From assembly GCF_021603645.1 (NCBI RefSeq), contig NZ_BQHJ01000017.1:62001-126000 (forward strand): a stretch of 64,000 nt of DNA. Direction: 5' to 3'. The DNA comes from Pseudomonas pseudonitroreducens. GTDB lineage: Bacteria > Pseudomonadota > Gammaproteobacteria > Pseudomonadales > Pseudomonadaceae. A program made the position numbers and the translations under genes. Positions within the stretch are counted from its first letter, which is position 1. Every line of letters starts with the position of its first letter. Below are positions 8,880-18,406 of the stretch, in pieces. A model generated the notes under the pieces. That model ran no database searches and had not been told where the DNA came from. It was given only the letters and a program-made list of their open reading frames with translations.

Positions 8880-9178
8880 CCTGTAGGAGCGAGCTCGCTC
8901 GCGATCAACCGGCGGCACTGCTGCAGGGCGGTTCGCGAGCAAGGACTAGGCGTCCCCCTCGGTCCTACGAAGAGCCAGTTCACAGCGGAGATCGGGATGA
9001 CGATTCGTAGGATGGGTGGAGCGCAGCGATACCCATGCTGAGTGCGCACCAAATCGATGGGTATCGCTGCGCTCCACGCCATCCTACGCAGAGCGGTATG
9101 AGGCGTAGGGCGAATAACCTGGAACAGGTTATCCGCCGGCCCCTCGGCGGATAACGCTGGCGCGTTATGCGCCCTACG
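8880..9178. repeat. Cluster of three kinds of intergenic palindrome
   Basis: No gene in this stretch between the feaB and fahA ends. It starts with a degenerate REP (8882) and the GGCGTCCCCCTCGGTCCTAC block (near 8950). At 9006-9088 there is a complete inverted pair GTAGGATGGGTGGAGCGCAG / CTGCGCTCCACGCCATCCTA. At 9104-9178 a different palindrome has outer arms CGTAGGGCG / CGCCCTACG and inner arms based on GGATAAC. All would fold as hairpins between two convergent transcripts. Confidence 0.8.
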
Positions 9179-9194
9179 GTCCGCGGTAATCGCC

Positions 9195-10499
9195 TTAGTG
9201 GGCTGGCAAAATCCGCCCGCGGCATTCGCCGAAGCCGATGGATGCATGTCCGTCTCGGCGGCAGCGCGCGCGCAGGATGATTTCGTCGCCATCTTCCAGG
9301 AAGCGTCGCTCCTCGCCATTGCCCAGCACCAGCGCCTGCTTGCCGCCGCCGGTGAGCTCCAGCAGGCTGCCGAAGCTGTCCGCGGTTTCACCGGAGAGCG
9401 TGCCGGAGCCGAACAGGTCGCCCGGTTGCAGGCGGCAGCCGTTGACGCTGTGGTGCGCGACCATCTGTGCGACGGTCCAGTACATGTTCAGTGTGTTGCT
9501 CAGCGCGATGCGTTCCGCCGGCTGGTGCTCGCGGCGCATGCGCGCGCTGTGCAGCAGCACTTCCAGTTCAATATCCAGCGCGCCGCGCTGCTGGTCGCCT
9601 TCGTCATACAGGTACGGCAGCGGCTGTGGGTCGCCTTCCGGGCGGGCCGGCTGGGCGACGCGGAAGGGTTCCAGCGCCTCGGCGGTGACCACCCAGGGCG
9701 ATACGGTGGTGGCAAAGCTCTTCGACAGGAACGGCCCCAGCGGCTGGTACTCCCAGGCCTGAACGTCACGCGCGGACCAGTCGTTGAGCAGGCAGAAACC
9801 GGCGATATGGCCGGAAGCGGCATTGATCGGGATGGCCTTGCCCTGGTCGTTGCCCTGGCCGATCCAGATGCCCAGCTCCAGCTCCAGGTCCATCCGTGCG
9901 CAGGGCCCGAACACCGGCACATCCACGCCGGCGGGCAGGGTCTGGCCATTGGGGCGGCGCACTTCGGTGCCGGAGGGCACGACGGTGGAGGCGCGGCCGT
10001 GATAACCGATCGGCACGTACTTGTAGTTGGGCAGCAGCGGGTTGTCCGGGCGGAACAGCTTGCCGACGTTCTGCGCATGGTGGATGCCGACGTAGAAGTC
10101 GGTGTAGTCGCCGACCTTGGCCGGCAGGTGCATGCGGCAGGCAGCCTGGGGCTTGAGCAGCGCGGCGCCGAGGTGCTCCATGCGCTTCTGTTCGCCGCTG
10201 CCTTCGCTGAGCAGGTGGATCAGCGCCTCGCGCAGGGTGCGGCGGGCGGTACCGCCGAGGGCGAAGAAGGCGTTCAGGCTGTCGCCGCTGGCCACCAGCG
10301 CGGCCTGATGTGCAGCGCCGTGGAAGAGCCCGGTTTCACAGGCGGTCTTCAGGTCGAAGATGTAGTCGCCGATGGCGACGCCGCCACGGGGCGAGTCACC
10401 CGGTGGGCTGAAAACGCCCAGCGGCAGGTTCTGCAGGGGGAAGTCCGGGTGGCCGTTGGCCGATTCGATCCAGCTTTGCGCGGTGGAAAGTACGCTCAT
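9195..10499 (-). CDS. fahA: Fumarylacetoacetase
   Basis: Last step of tyrosine/homogentisate catabolism: fumarylacetoacetate to fumarate and acetoacetate. The protein has 434 residues with an N-terminal SH3-like domain (about 1-115) and the FAH fold, including DFYVGIHHAQNVG and the metal-site segment LNDWSARDVQAWEY. ATG at 10499 gives the homologous N-terminus; an upstream in-frame ATG lies inside hmgA. It starts 1 bp after the hmgA stop codon, so the two are one operon. The usual third gene, maiA, is absent from the position downstream. Confidence 0.94.
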   Translation of the reverse strand: MSVLSTAQSWIESANGHPDFPLQNLPLGVFSPPGDSPRGGVAIGDYIFDLKTACETGLFHGAAHQAALVASGDSLNAFFALGGTARRTLREALIHLLSEGSGEQKRMEHLGAALLKPQAACRMHLPAKVGDYTDFYVGIHHAQNVGKLFRPDNPLLPNYKYVPIGYHGRASTVVPSGTEVRRPNGQTLPAGVDVPVFGPCARMDLELELGIWIGQGNDQGKAIPINAASGHIAGFCLLNDWSARDVQAWEYQPLGPFLSKSFATTVSPWVVTAEALEPFRVAQPARPEGDPQPLPYLYDEGDQQRGALDIELEVLLHSARMRREHQPAERIALSNTLNMYWTVAQMVAHHSVNGCRLQPGDLFGSGTLSGETADSFGSLLELTGGGKQALVLGNGEERRFLEDGDEIILRARCRRDGHASIGFGECRGRILPAH

Positions 10500-10500
10500 G

Positions 10501-11793
10501 TTACTGCTCCGGGGAAGGGTCGAAGGTCTTCTGCATGCCGCTCCAGCAGCTGTCGTAATCACGTTGCAGCTGCGGGCAGTCGAGGGCGAAGCGGCTGGGG
10601 CGCAGCACGCGGGCGGTCTCGAACATGAAGGCCATGGTCTGGTCGATCTTGTGTGGTTTGAGGTCGGCGGCGATGGCCTGCCGGGTGCTGGCGTTGTCCG
10701 GGCCGTGAGCGCTCATGCAGTTGTGCAGCGAGGCGCCGCCGGGGACGAAGCCGTCGGCCTTGGCGTCGTACACGCCCTGGATCAGGCCCATGAATTCGTT
10801 CATCAGGTTGCGGTGGAACCACGGCGGGCGGAAGGTGCTCTCGGCCACCATCCAGCGCGGCGGGAAGATCACGAAGTCCATGTTGGCCATGCCGTGGGTG
10901 TCGCTGGGCGAGGTGAGCACGGTGAAGATCGACGGGTCCGGGTGGTCGTAGCTCACCGTGCCGAGGGTGTTGAAGCGGCGCAGGTCGTACTTGTAGGGCA
11001 CGTTGTTGCCATGCCAGGCGACCACGTCCAGCGGCGAGTGGTCGAGCTGGGTCGCCCAGAGTTCGCCGAGGAACTTCTGCACCAGTTGCACCGGGCCTTC
11101 CAGGTCTTCGTAATGGGCCACCGGGGCGAGGAAGTCACGGGGGTTGGCCAGGCCGTTGCTGCCGATGGGGCCAAGGTCGGGCAGGCGCAGCGCGGCGCCG
11201 TGGTTCTCGGCGATATAGCCGGCGGCCGAGGCCTCAAGCAGTTCGACGCGCAAGCGCATGCCGCGGGGGATCACGGCGATTTCCAGCGGCTCGACGTCGA
11301 GCACGCCCAGCTCGGTGACCAGACGCAGGCGGCCGGCCTGGGGCACGATCAGCAGCTCGCCATCGGCGTTGAAGAACACCCGGCGCATGGACAGGTTGGC
11401 GCGGTAGGCGTACAGGCTGACGCCGCTGCAGGCATCTGCCTCGGCGTTGGCGGCCATGCATAGCAGGCCGTCGACGAAGTCGGTAGGCTCCTGCGGGATT
11501 TCAAAGCTGTTCCAGCGCAGGCGATTGGGCGTGACCGGGCCAAGCGCGGTGCCGGTGATCTGCCGCTCCAGGCGCTCGAAGCGCGGGTGCGCGGCGGACG
11601 GACGAATGCGGTAGAGCCAGGTGCGTCGGGCCTCGCTGCGCGGGACGGTGAAGGCGGTGCCGGAGAACTGCTCGGCGTAAAGGCCGAACGGCACCTGCTG
11701 CGGCGAGTTCATGCCCACGGGCAGGGCGCCCGGCAGGGCCTCGCTGGCGAATTCGTTGCCGAACCCGGTTTGGTAGGCAGGGGAGGCGGTCAT
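10501..11793 (-). CDS. hmgA: Homogentisate 1,2-dioxygenase
   Basis: Fe(II) ring-cleavage enzyme giving maleylacetoacetate from homogentisate. It has 430 residues, the normal length. The conserved start [19 protein letters not shown] is seen, and the C-terminal cupin region shows the iron ligands in context (FHRN, NEFMG, SAHGPD). First gene of the hmgA-fahA operon, divergent from hmgR, with the operator palindrome directly upstream of its start. Confidence 0.96.
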   Translation of the reverse strand: MTASPAYQTGFGNEFASEALPGALPVGMNSPQQVPFGLYAEQFSGTAFTVPRSEARRTWLYRIRPSAAHPRFERLERQITGTALGPVTPNRLRWNSFEIPQEPTDFVDGLLCMAANAEADACSGVSLYAYRANLSMRRVFFNADGELLIVPQAGRLRLVTELGVLDVEPLEIAVIPRGMRLRVELLEASAAGYIAENHGAALRLPDLGPIGSNGLANPRDFLAPVAHYEDLEGPVQLVQKFLGELWATQLDHSPLDVVAWHGNNVPYKYDLRRFNTLGTVSYDHPDPSIFTVLTSPSDTHGMANMDFVIFPPRWMVAESTFRPPWFHRNLMNEFMGLIQGVYDAKADGFVPGGASLHNCMSAHGPDNASTRQAIAADLKPHKIDQTMAFMFETARVLRPSRFALDCPQLQRDYDSCWSGMQKTFDPSPEQ

Positions 11794-11810
11794 GGTGGTT
11801 TACTCTTGTT

Positions 11811-11829
11811 ATCGTAATCGAATTACGAT
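11811..11829. promoter_or_regulatory. HmgR operator palindrome between hmgA and hmgR
   Basis: Perfect inverted repeat ATCGTAAT-CGA-ATTACGAT, with a further half-site AACGTAATT immediately to its right (about 11831-11839). It lies 18 bp upstream of hmgA in the divergent promoter region. HmgR in P. putida binds a palindrome at this place and is released by homogentisate, so this is the expected operator; binding itself is inferred. Confidence 0.75.
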
Positions 11830-11891
11830 TAACGTAATTTCATGCTGTCGGGCCGTCAAGCCCACAGGGGAGCTCCTTTAAGTTGAAGACC

Positions 11892-12623
11892 ATGAACGAA
11901 GCCGAAGAGTCCGCCCCGACGAAGGGTGCAAAGGTGCAATCTGCCGAAGTCGGCACGCAGATCCTCAAGGCCCTGGCGGACCTGGCACCGAGCACCTCGC
12001 TCAAGCACCTGGGCGAGTACCTCGATATGCCCGCGGCCAAGGTCCACCGCTATCTGCAGGCGCTGATCGCCAGCGGCTTCGCCGAGCAGGACCCGCTGAC
12101 CAACCATTACGGCCTGGGGCGCGAGGCGCTGTATGTGGGCCTCGCGGCGATCCGCCGGCTGGATGTGGTGAAGGTGGCGAGCCCGGCGCTGGTCGCGTTG
12201 CGCGACCAACTGGGGCAGACCTGTTTCCTCGCCATCTGGGGCAGCCACGGGCCCACCGTGGTGCAGGTCGAGCCGGCCCAGGGCATGGTCACGCTGGTGA
12301 CCCAGGTGGGTTCGGTGCTGCCGCTGCACGGCTCATCCACCGGGCTGGTATTCGCGGCGTTCAAGGCCGGGCTGGAGGAGGGCGCTGACCAGGCTGTGCT
12401 GGAGAGCATTCGCCGCGAAGGCCTGCATGCGATCCATGGCCTGCTGATGCCGGGGGTGAACGCGCTGTCGGTGCCGCTGTTCAAGACCGGCCGGGAGCTG
12501 GCCGGGGTGATTACCGTGGTCGGCTCGCAGGCGAGCTTTGCCGCCGAAGCGCACGGCGAGGCGGCGCGGGCGCTGCTGGACATGGCGCGGGAAGTGAGCT
12601 TGCGGATGGGCGGAGAGCTCTGA
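11892..12623 (+). CDS. hmgR: HmgR, IclR-family repressor of homogentisate genes
   Basis: IclR-type regulator of 243 residues: winged HTH about 15-75 (KHLGEYLDMPAAKVHRYLQALIA-like) and the IclR effector domain with the conserved HGSSTGLVF segment. Divergent from hmgA, as in P. putida and P. aeruginosa. Start ambiguity: ATG at 11892 matches homologues, but GGGGAG at 11867-11872 is better spaced for an in-frame TTG at 11883, which would add three residues. Confidence 0.88.
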   Translation: MNEAEESAPTKGAKVQSAEVGTQILKALADLAPSTSLKHLGEYLDMPAAKVHRYLQALIASGFAEQDPLTNHYGLGREALYVGLAAIRRLDVVKVASPALVALRDQLGQTCFLAIWGSHGPTVVQVEPAQGMVTLVTQVGSVLPLHGSSTGLVFAAFKAGLEEGADQAVLESIRREGLHAIHGLLMPGVNALSVPLFKTGRELAGVITVVGSQASFAAEAHGEAARALLDMAREVSLRMGGEL

Positions 12624-12643
12624 TATCCCGCAGCCAGGGATTT

Positions 12644-12798
12644 CCCTCACCCTAACCCTCTCCCAGAGGGAGAGGGGACCGTCAGGTGTCTGCGAACGTA
12701 GCGGTGTTAGCCGGCAGGCATCTTTGCAGGAGAAGCGGCAGAGCAGGTCGCCGCAGAGGACAGCTCCCTCTCCCTCTGGGAGAGGGCTGGGGTGAGGG
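12644..12798. repeat. MITE-like inverted repeat (CCCTCACCC family)
   Basis: About 155 bp bounded by long inverted ends: left CCCTCACCCTAACCCTCTCC followed by AGAGGGAGAGGGGAC, right GCTCCCTCTCCCTCTGGGAG followed by GGCTGGGGTGAGGG. Each end also folds on itself. The centre has no coding potential. Related ends recur at about 41699-41830 and 61422-61548. It lies between the convergent hmgR and dhcR ends and may serve as a bidirectional terminator. Confidence 0.75.
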
Positions 12799-12824
12799 GC
12801 TCTTCCCGAATGAGGTGGCCTATC

Positions 12825-13727
12825 TCACTCGCGCTCCATCCCCGCCCAATCCGTTCCCTGCACCAGCACATCACTGAGCGCCTGCGCGGCGCTGGAGAGC
12901 TGGTGCTGCGCCAGGCAGAACAGCCCGACGCGACGCTCGATGCAGGGTTCTTCGAGCGCCACGCAGCGTGCCCCCAGTTCCTCCATCTGCTGCCGGCACA
13001 GGCGTGGCACCGCACTGACACCCAGCCCTTCGGCGACCATCCTGCCCACCGTCACCAACTGGTGGCTTTCGAACGCCACCGGCAGCCGGCCGTGCCGCGA
13101 AGCCAACTGGTCTTCCAGCAGCAGACGCACGGCAGACGGGCGCTGCAGGGTGATGAAATGGTCCTCCAGAAGCTGCTCCCAGGTGATCGTCGACTCGCCA
13201 GCCAGCGGCGAATCCGCCGGCAGCACGGCGACGAAACGGTCGGTGTAGAAGGGCGTGAAGGTCAACCCGTCGAGGCTGTCCGGCTCCAGCGCGATGCCCA
13301 GTTCCACACGGCGGTTGCGCACCATCTCCAGCACCTGCTCGTTGATCACGTCGTGCACCGCCACGTTCACCTTCGGGTGGCGATCGCGGAAGGTGCGCAG
13401 CACGGCAGGCAGCAGGTTGCCGGCGAAGGAGGGCATGGCAGCGATGGAGACCTTGCCCAGTTGCAGGGTGAAGTGCTGGTGCATCACCTCCTCGGCATTG
13501 TCCCAGTCCGCCAGCAGGCGCCGCGCCAGCGGCAGCAGCGTTTCACCTTCTGGCGTGAGTGCCACGCTGCGCGTGGTGCGCACCAGCAACTGACCACCCA
13601 GGGATTCCTCCAGGCTCTTGATCGCCAGGCTCAGCGCCGGTTGCGACAGGTGCAGGCGCTCGCAGGCCTGGGCGAAGCTCAGGCTCTGGGCGACGGCGAG
13701 GAAGGCGCGCAGTTGCTTCACGGTCAT
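12825..13727 (-). CDS. dhcR: DhcR-like LysR-family regulator
   Basis: LysR regulator of 300 residues: HTH at about 1-60 (MTVKQLRAFLAVAQSLSFAQ start, SQPALSLAIKSLE recognition helix) and a periplasmic-binding-like effector domain. ATG at 13727 is chosen by family alignment. Divergent from dhcA with 122 bp between, the arrangement of PA1998/PA1999 in P. aeruginosa, where DhcR activates dhcAB in response to carnitine breakdown products. Symbol is by synteny. Confidence 0.75.
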   Translation of the reverse strand: MTVKQLRAFLAVAQSLSFAQACERLHLSQPALSLAIKSLEESLGGQLLVRTTRSVALTPEGETLLPLARRLLADWDNAEEVMHQHFTLQLGKVSIAAMPSFAGNLLPAVLRTFRDRHPKVNVAVHDVINEQVLEMVRNRRVELGIALEPDSLDGLTFTPFYTDRFVAVLPADSPLAGESTITWEQLLEDHFITLQRPSAVRLLLEDQLASRHGRLPVAFESHQLVTVGRMVAEGLGVSAVPRLCRQQMEELGARCVALEEPCIERRVGLFCLAQHQLSSAAQALSDVLVQGTDWAGMERE

Positions 13728-13849
13728 TGATAAGGACGCCAAATCAATCGATTGGAAAAACAAACTTAACAAATCAGTCCTTGCCGGTGAAGCTGCATTC
13801 GCTCTCTGACCGATGGGTCGGACATTCCAAATAAGAAAGAGGCAGCAAC

Positions 13850-14545
13850 ATGGCAGGACTCGACAAGCGTGTAGGCAGTTACGAGGAAGCCCTCGCCGGG
13901 CTCAGCGACGACATGACGGTACTGGCGGGCGGTTTCGGTATCTGCGGCATCCCGGAAAACCTCATCGCGCAGATCCGCAAGCTGGGCGTGAAGGGCCTGA
14001 CCGTGGTTTCCAACAACTGCGGCATCGACGGCTTCGGCTTGGGAGTGCTGCTGGAGGACCGGCAGATCCGCAAGATGATCGCCTCCTACGTTGGCGAGAA
14101 CGCGCTGTTCGAGCAGCAGCTGCTGTCCGGTGAGCTGGAGGTCGAACTCACTCCGCAAGGCACCCTGGCGGAAAAACTCCGCGCTGGCGGCGCCGGCATC
14201 CCGGCCTTCTTCACCGCCACCGGCTACGGCACCCCGGTCGCCGAAGGCAAGGAAGTGCGCGAGTTCGACGGCCGCCATTACGTGATGGAACGCGCCATCA
14301 CCGGCGACTTCGCCATCGTCAAGGGCTGGAAGGCCGACCACTATGGCAACGTCATCTACCGCCACACCGCGCAGAACTTCAATCCCATCGTCGCCACCGC
14401 GGGCCGTATTACCGTCGTCGAAGTGGAAGAGATCGTCGAGCCGGGCGAGCTGGACCCGACGCAGATCCACACCCCCGGCATCTACGTCGACCGCATCATT
14501 CAGGGCTCCTTCGAAAAGCGCATCGAAAAGCGCACGACTCGCTAA
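13850..14545 (+). CDS. dhcA: 3-oxoacid CoA-transferase subunit A (DhcA)
   Basis: Alpha subunit of a class I CoA-transferase, 231 residues. Family motif [13 protein letters not shown] is near residue 25. With DhcB it moves CoA from a donor such as succinyl-CoA or acetyl-CoA to acetoacetate or dehydrocarnitine. Next to hmgA/fahA it is well placed to activate the acetoacetate released from homogentisate. An unusual 146 bp gap separates it from dhcB. Confidence 0.86.
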   Translation: MAGLDKRVGSYEEALAGLSDDMTVLAGGFGICGIPENLIAQIRKLGVKGLTVVSNNCGIDGFGLGVLLEDRQIRKMIASYVGENALFEQQLLSGELEVELTPQGTLAEKLRAGGAGIPAFFTATGYGTPVAEGKEVREFDGRHYVMERAITGDFAIVKGWKADHYGNVIYRHTAQNFNPIVATAGRITVVEVEEIVEPGELDPTQIHTPGIYVDRIIQGSFEKRIEKRTTR

Positions 14546-14691
14546 GGATCGGCTGCGCGTCGGCCTGGCGGCGGGAAACAAGGCCTGCTCATCTAGGGCA
14601 TCCAAACTCCGCGTCCTCGTTTCAAATCCGCCTGGCCAGTCGCTAGCTCGCTCGATCTTCAACCGCATTGAACAAGAGAAGAGATTCAGCC

Positions 14692-15348
14692 ATGGCACTT
14701 ACCCGCGAACAGATGGCTCAGCGCGTGGCGCGCGAGCTGCAGGACGGTTTCTACGTGAACCTGGGCATCGGCATCCCGACCCTGGTCGCCAACTACGTGC
14801 CCGAGGGCATGGAAGTGATGCTGCAATCGGAGAACGGCCTGCTCGGCATGGGTGCATTTCCCACCGAGGACAGCGTTGACGCCGACATGATCAACGCCGG
14901 CAAGCAGACCGTGACCGCCGTGAAGGGCGCTTCGATCTTCGACTCCGCGCAATCCTTCGCGATGATCCGTGGCGGCCACGTCGACCTCACCGTGCTCGGT
15001 GCCTTCGAGGTGGACGTACAGGGCAACATCGCCTCCTGGATGATCCCCGGCAAGCTGGTGAAAGGCATGGGCGGCGCCATGGACCTGGTGGCCGGCGCGG
15101 ACAACATCATCGTCACCATGACCCACGCTTCGAAGGACGGTGAATCCAAGCTGCTGGACAAGTGCTCGCTGCCGCTGACCGGCGCCGGCTGCATCCGCAA
15201 GGTGCTCACCGACCTGGCCTACCTGGAGATCGAGGACGGCGCCTTCATCCTGCGCGAGACCGCGCCGGGCGTGAGCGTTGCCGAGATCGCCGAGAAGACC
15301 GCCGGCCGCCTGATCGTGCCGGACGATGTGAAGGAAATGACCTTCTGA
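14692..15348 (+). CDS. dhcB: 3-oxoacid CoA-transferase subunit B (DhcB)
   Basis: Beta subunit of the CoA-transferase, 218 residues. Glu47 in [10 protein letters not shown] is the residue that forms the glutamyl-CoA thioester in this family. Start [12 protein letters not shown] at 14692 matches homologues; a TTG eight codons upstream is rejected. Same strand and order as P. aeruginosa PA1999-PA2001. A REP pair separates it from atoB. Confidence 0.88.
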   Translation: MALTREQMAQRVARELQDGFYVNLGIGIPTLVANYVPEGMEVMLQSENGLLGMGAFPTEDSVDADMINAGKQTVTAVKGASIFDSAQSFAMIRGGHVDLTVLGAFEVDVQGNIASWMIPGKLVKGMGGAMDLVAGADNIIVTMTHASKDGESKLLDKCSLPLTGAGCIRKVLTDLAYLEIEDGAFILRETAPGVSVAEIAEKTAGRLIVPDDVKEMTF

Positions 15349-15358
15349 TCTGCTTTTC

Positions 15359-15429
15359 GTAGGAGCGAGCTTGCTCGCGAACCGGCCTGTACACGAAGCA
15401 AGAGCGTTCGCGAGCAAGCTCGCTCCTAC
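15359..15429. repeat. Paired inverted REP between dhcB and atoB
   Basis: GTAGGAGCGAGCTTGCTCGC at the left and its inverted copy at the right, with a short spacer. The whole pair forms a cruciform-like hairpin inside what is otherwise an operon, so it may reduce atoB expression or stabilise the upstream message. Confidence 0.85.
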
Positions 15430-15457
15430 AGCAATGGCCAGCTTTGGAGTGAAACCC

Positions 15458-16639
15458 ATGCAAGACGTAGTAATCGTTGCCGCCACCCGCACCGCCATCG
15501 GCGCCTTCCAGGGCAGCCTGGCGAACATTCCCGCCCATGAACTGGGCAGCCTGGTCATCCGCTCTCTGCTCGAACGCAGCGGCGTGAAGCCTGACCAGGT
15601 CGACGAAGTCATCCTCGGCCAGGTGCTCACCGCCGGTGCCGGGCAGAATCCCGCGCGCCAGGCGTCCATCGGCGCCGGCCTGCCGGTGGAAGTACCGGCC
15701 ATGACCATCAACAAGCTCTGCGGCTCGGGCCTGAAATCGCTGTTCCTCGGCGTCCAGGCGATCCGCTGCGGCGACGCCGATGTGGTGATCGCCGGCGGCC
15801 AGGAAAGCATGAGCCTGGCGCCCTATGTGCTGCCTAAGGCGCGTACCGGCCTGCGCATGGGCCACGCCGAACTGCAGGACACCCTGCTGCGCGACGGCCT
15901 GATCGACGCCTTCAACGACTACCACATGGGCATCACCGCCGAGAACCTGGCGGAGAAGTTCGGCATCAGCCGTGAAGCCCAGGACGCCTTCGCCGCGCAG
16001 TCGCAGCTCAAGGCCGCCTCGGCCATCGAGGCCGGACGCTTCAAGGACGAGATCACCCCGGTACTGATCCCGCAGCGCAAGGGTGAGCCGCTGTCCTTCG
16101 CCACCGACGAGCAGCCGCGCGCCGGCACCACGGCCGAGTCCCTGGCCAAGCTCAGGCCGGCTTTCAAGAAGGACGGCAGCGTCACCGCAGGCAATGCCTC
16201 CACCCTCAACGATGGCGCCGCCGCCGTGCTGCTGATGAGCGCCGAGCGCGCACGCAGTCTGAACCTGCCGGTTCTGGCGCGCATCCAAGCCTATGCCAGC
16301 AGCGGCGTCGACCCGTCGATCATGGGTATCGCCCCGGTGACTGCTACCCGTCGCTGCCTGGAGAAGGCCGGCTGGAGCCTGGACGAGGTCGAGCTGATCG
16401 AGGCCAACGAGGCTTTTGCGGCGCAGGCGCTGTCGGTCGGCAAGGAACTGGGCTGGAGCGCGGAGAAGGTCAACGTCAACGGCGGCGCCGTTGCACTCGG
16501 CCATCCGATCGGCGCCTCGGGTGCGCGCGTGCTGGTGACGTTGCTCCACGAAATGCTTCGCCGCGATGCAAAGAAGGGCCTGGCGACCCTCTGCATCGGT
16601 GGCGGCCAGGGCGTGGCGATGGCCCTGAGCCGGGATTGA
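15458..16639 (+). CDS. atoB: Acetyl-CoA acetyltransferase (thiolase)
   Basis: Thiolase of 393 residues cleaving acetoacetyl-CoA to two acetyl-CoA, completing acetoacetate use. Active-site Cys lies in [10 protein letters not shown], the His in [15 protein letters not shown] and the second Cys in CIGGGQG. ATG at 15458 has GGAG upstream and gives the canonical [12 protein letters not shown] start; the longer open frame runs through the REP. A terminator follows. Confidence 0.92.
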   Translation: MQDVVIVAATRTAIGAFQGSLANIPAHELGSLVIRSLLERSGVKPDQVDEVILGQVLTAGAGQNPARQASIGAGLPVEVPAMTINKLCGSGLKSLFLGVQAIRCGDADVVIAGGQESMSLAPYVLPKARTGLRMGHAELQDTLLRDGLIDAFNDYHMGITAENLAEKFGISREAQDAFAAQSQLKAASAIEAGRFKDEITPVLIPQRKGEPLSFATDEQPRAGTTAESLAKLRPAFKKDGSVTAGNASTLNDGAAAVLLMSAERARSLNLPVLARIQAYASSGVDPSIMGIAPVTATRRCLEKAGWSLDEVELIEANEAFAAQALSVGKELGWSAEKVNVNGGAVALGHPIGASGARVLVTLLHEMLRRDAKKGLATLCIGGGQGVAMALSRD

Positions 16640-16798
16640 AGGGGCGCGACTGAGAACCACGCGACCAACGACCAATTGGCGAGCGCCGGCCGGCATGTAG
16701 CAATGCCGGACCGGCAGGCGGGATGGTAGGTGGGCACACCGACAGACGACATCCGCCGCGGTTTCCGACGTCCCCCGGCGTCGACAAACCTTGCGTCA

Positions 16799-16830
16799 CC
16801 GTCCGGCCCCACGCAGGCCGGGCGGTTTTT
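16799..16830 (+). terminator. Rho-independent terminator after atoB
   Basis: Stem CCGTCCGGCC / GGCCGGGCGG (one G-T pair) around a 7 nt loop, followed by five T. It sits 160 bp past atoB and 67 bp before atoE, so atoE probably has its own promoter or relies on readthrough. Confidence 0.8.
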
Positions 16831-16896
16831 ATGTTTTGCCGTTACAGACGAGCTCATCACAAATGAGCCATTACAAGAACAATGAGGTAGATCGTT

Positions 16897-18336
16897 ATGA
16901 ATTCCCACGTGCACACCCCCGGCACCGCCTTGCAGGACAGCCGCTCCGCGCGCTTCGCCATGGCCTGTTCGAACTGGGCCGAGCGCTGGTTCCCCGACTC
17001 CTGGGTCTTCGCCGCTCTCGCGGTGCTGATCGTCACCGTCGCCGCCCTGGCCATCGGCGCGCCGGCCAGCGAAACCGCCAAGGCCTTCGGTGACGGTTTC
17101 TGGAGCCTGATTCCCTTCACCATGCAGATGGCCTTCGTGGTGATTGGCGGCTACGTCGTCGCCAGCTCCGGCCCGGCGTCCCGACTCATCGACCTGTTCG
17201 CCCGCGTGCCGAAGAATGGCCGTTCGGCGGTGGCCTGGGTGGCGCTGATCTCCATGCTCGCCTCGCTGCTCAACTGGGGCCTGTCCCTGGTATTCGGCGG
17301 CCTGCTGGTGCGCGCACTGGCTCGCCGCGAAGACCTGAAGATGGACTACCGCGCCGCCGGCGCCGCTGCCTACCTGGGCCTGGGCGCCGTGTGGGCGCTG
17401 GGCCTGTCGTCGTCCGCCGCGCAGTTGCAGGCCAACCCGGCCAGCCTGCCGCCGTCGATCCTGGCGATCACGGGCGTCATCCCGTTCACCGAGACCATCT
17501 TCCTCTGGCAATCCGGCGTGATGCTGCTGGCCCTGGTGCTGGTGTCGCTGGTGATCGCCTACATGACCGCACCCGGCGCCGGCAGCGCCCGCGATGCCAA
17601 GGCCTGTGGCGTGGACGTCAGCTTCACTCCGCCGAGTGCGCCGAAGGCGACCCGCCCGGGTGAATGGCTGGAACACAGCCCGCTGCTGATCCTGATGCTG
17701 GTGGCGCTGGCCGGTGGCTGGCTGGCCCACGAGTTCAGCACCAAGCCGGCGATCACCGCGATCTCCGGGCTGAACACCTACAACCTGCTGTTCATCATGG
17801 TGGGCGCGCTGCTGCACTGGCGCCCACGCAACTTCCTCGACGCCGTGGCCCGCGCCGTGCCGACCACCACCGGGGTGCTGATCCAGTTCCCGCTGTACGG
17901 TTCCATCGCCGCGATCCTGACCACGGTGAAGGGCGGCGACGGCTCGACCATCGCCCACCACATCTCCACCTTCTTCGTGCAGATCGCCTCCCACGACACC
18001 TACGCGCTGCTGATGGGCGTGTACTCGGCGGTGCTGGGCTTCTTCATCCCGTCCGGCGGCGGCAAGTGGATCATCGAGGCGCCCTATGTGATGCAGGTGG
18101 CCAATGAGCTGCAGTACCACCTGGGCTGGGCGGTGCAGATCTACAACGCCGCCGAGGCGCTGCCGAACCTGATCAACCCGTTCTACATGCTGCCGCTGCT
18201 GGGCGTGCTGGGCCTGAAGGCGCGCGACCTGATCGGTTTCAGTTTCGTCCAGTTGCTGGTACACATCCCGCTGGTGCTGTTCCTGCTCTGGGCACTGGGC
18301 ACCACCCTGCAGTACCTGCCGCCGGTCCAGCCGTAA
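16897..18336 (+). CDS. atoE: AtoE-type short-chain fatty acid transporter
   Basis: Inner-membrane permease of the AtoE family, 479 residues, with about 12 hydrophobic helices. Conserved patches include NWGLSLVFGGLLVRALAR and FFIPSGGGKWIIEAPY. It would import acetoacetate or short-chain acids for DhcAB-AtoB. Position after atoB matches PA2002. The next P. aeruginosa genes (bdhA and others) are replaced here by a LysR/isochorismatase pair. Confidence 0.88.
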   Translation: MNSHVHTPGTALQDSRSARFAMACSNWAERWFPDSWVFAALAVLIVTVAALAIGAPASETAKAFGDGFWSLIPFTMQMAFVVIGGYVVASSGPASRLIDLFARVPKNGRSAVAWVALISMLASLLNWGLSLVFGGLLVRALARREDLKMDYRAAGAAAYLGLGAVWALGLSSSAAQLQANPASLPPSILAITGVIPFTETIFLWQSGVMLLALVLVSLVIAYMTAPGAGSARDAKACGVDVSFTPPSAPKATRPGEWLEHSPLLILMLVALAGGWLAHEFSTKPAITAISGLNTYNLLFIMVGALLHWRPRNFLDAVARAVPTTTGVLIQFPLYGSIAAILTTVKGGDGSTIAHHISTFFVQIASHDTYALLMGVYSAVLGFFIPSGGGKWIIEAPYVMQVANELQYHLGWAVQIYNAAEALPNLINPFYMLPLLGVLGLKARDLIGFSFVQLLVHIPLVLFLLWALGTTLQYLPPVQP

Positions 18337-18361
18337 CCACGCATTCGCTCCCGGCAGCAGC

Positions 18362-18394
18362 AAGCCCGGATGTCGCAAGACCTCCGGGCTTTTT
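18362..18394 (+). terminator. Terminator after atoE
   Basis: Stem AAGCCCGGA / TCCGGGCTT followed by a T run, 25 bp past atoE. The leftward LysR gene ends just beyond it at 18407, so it may serve both strands. Confidence 0.88.
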
Positions 18395-18406
18395 CATGGT
18401 CAGGAA

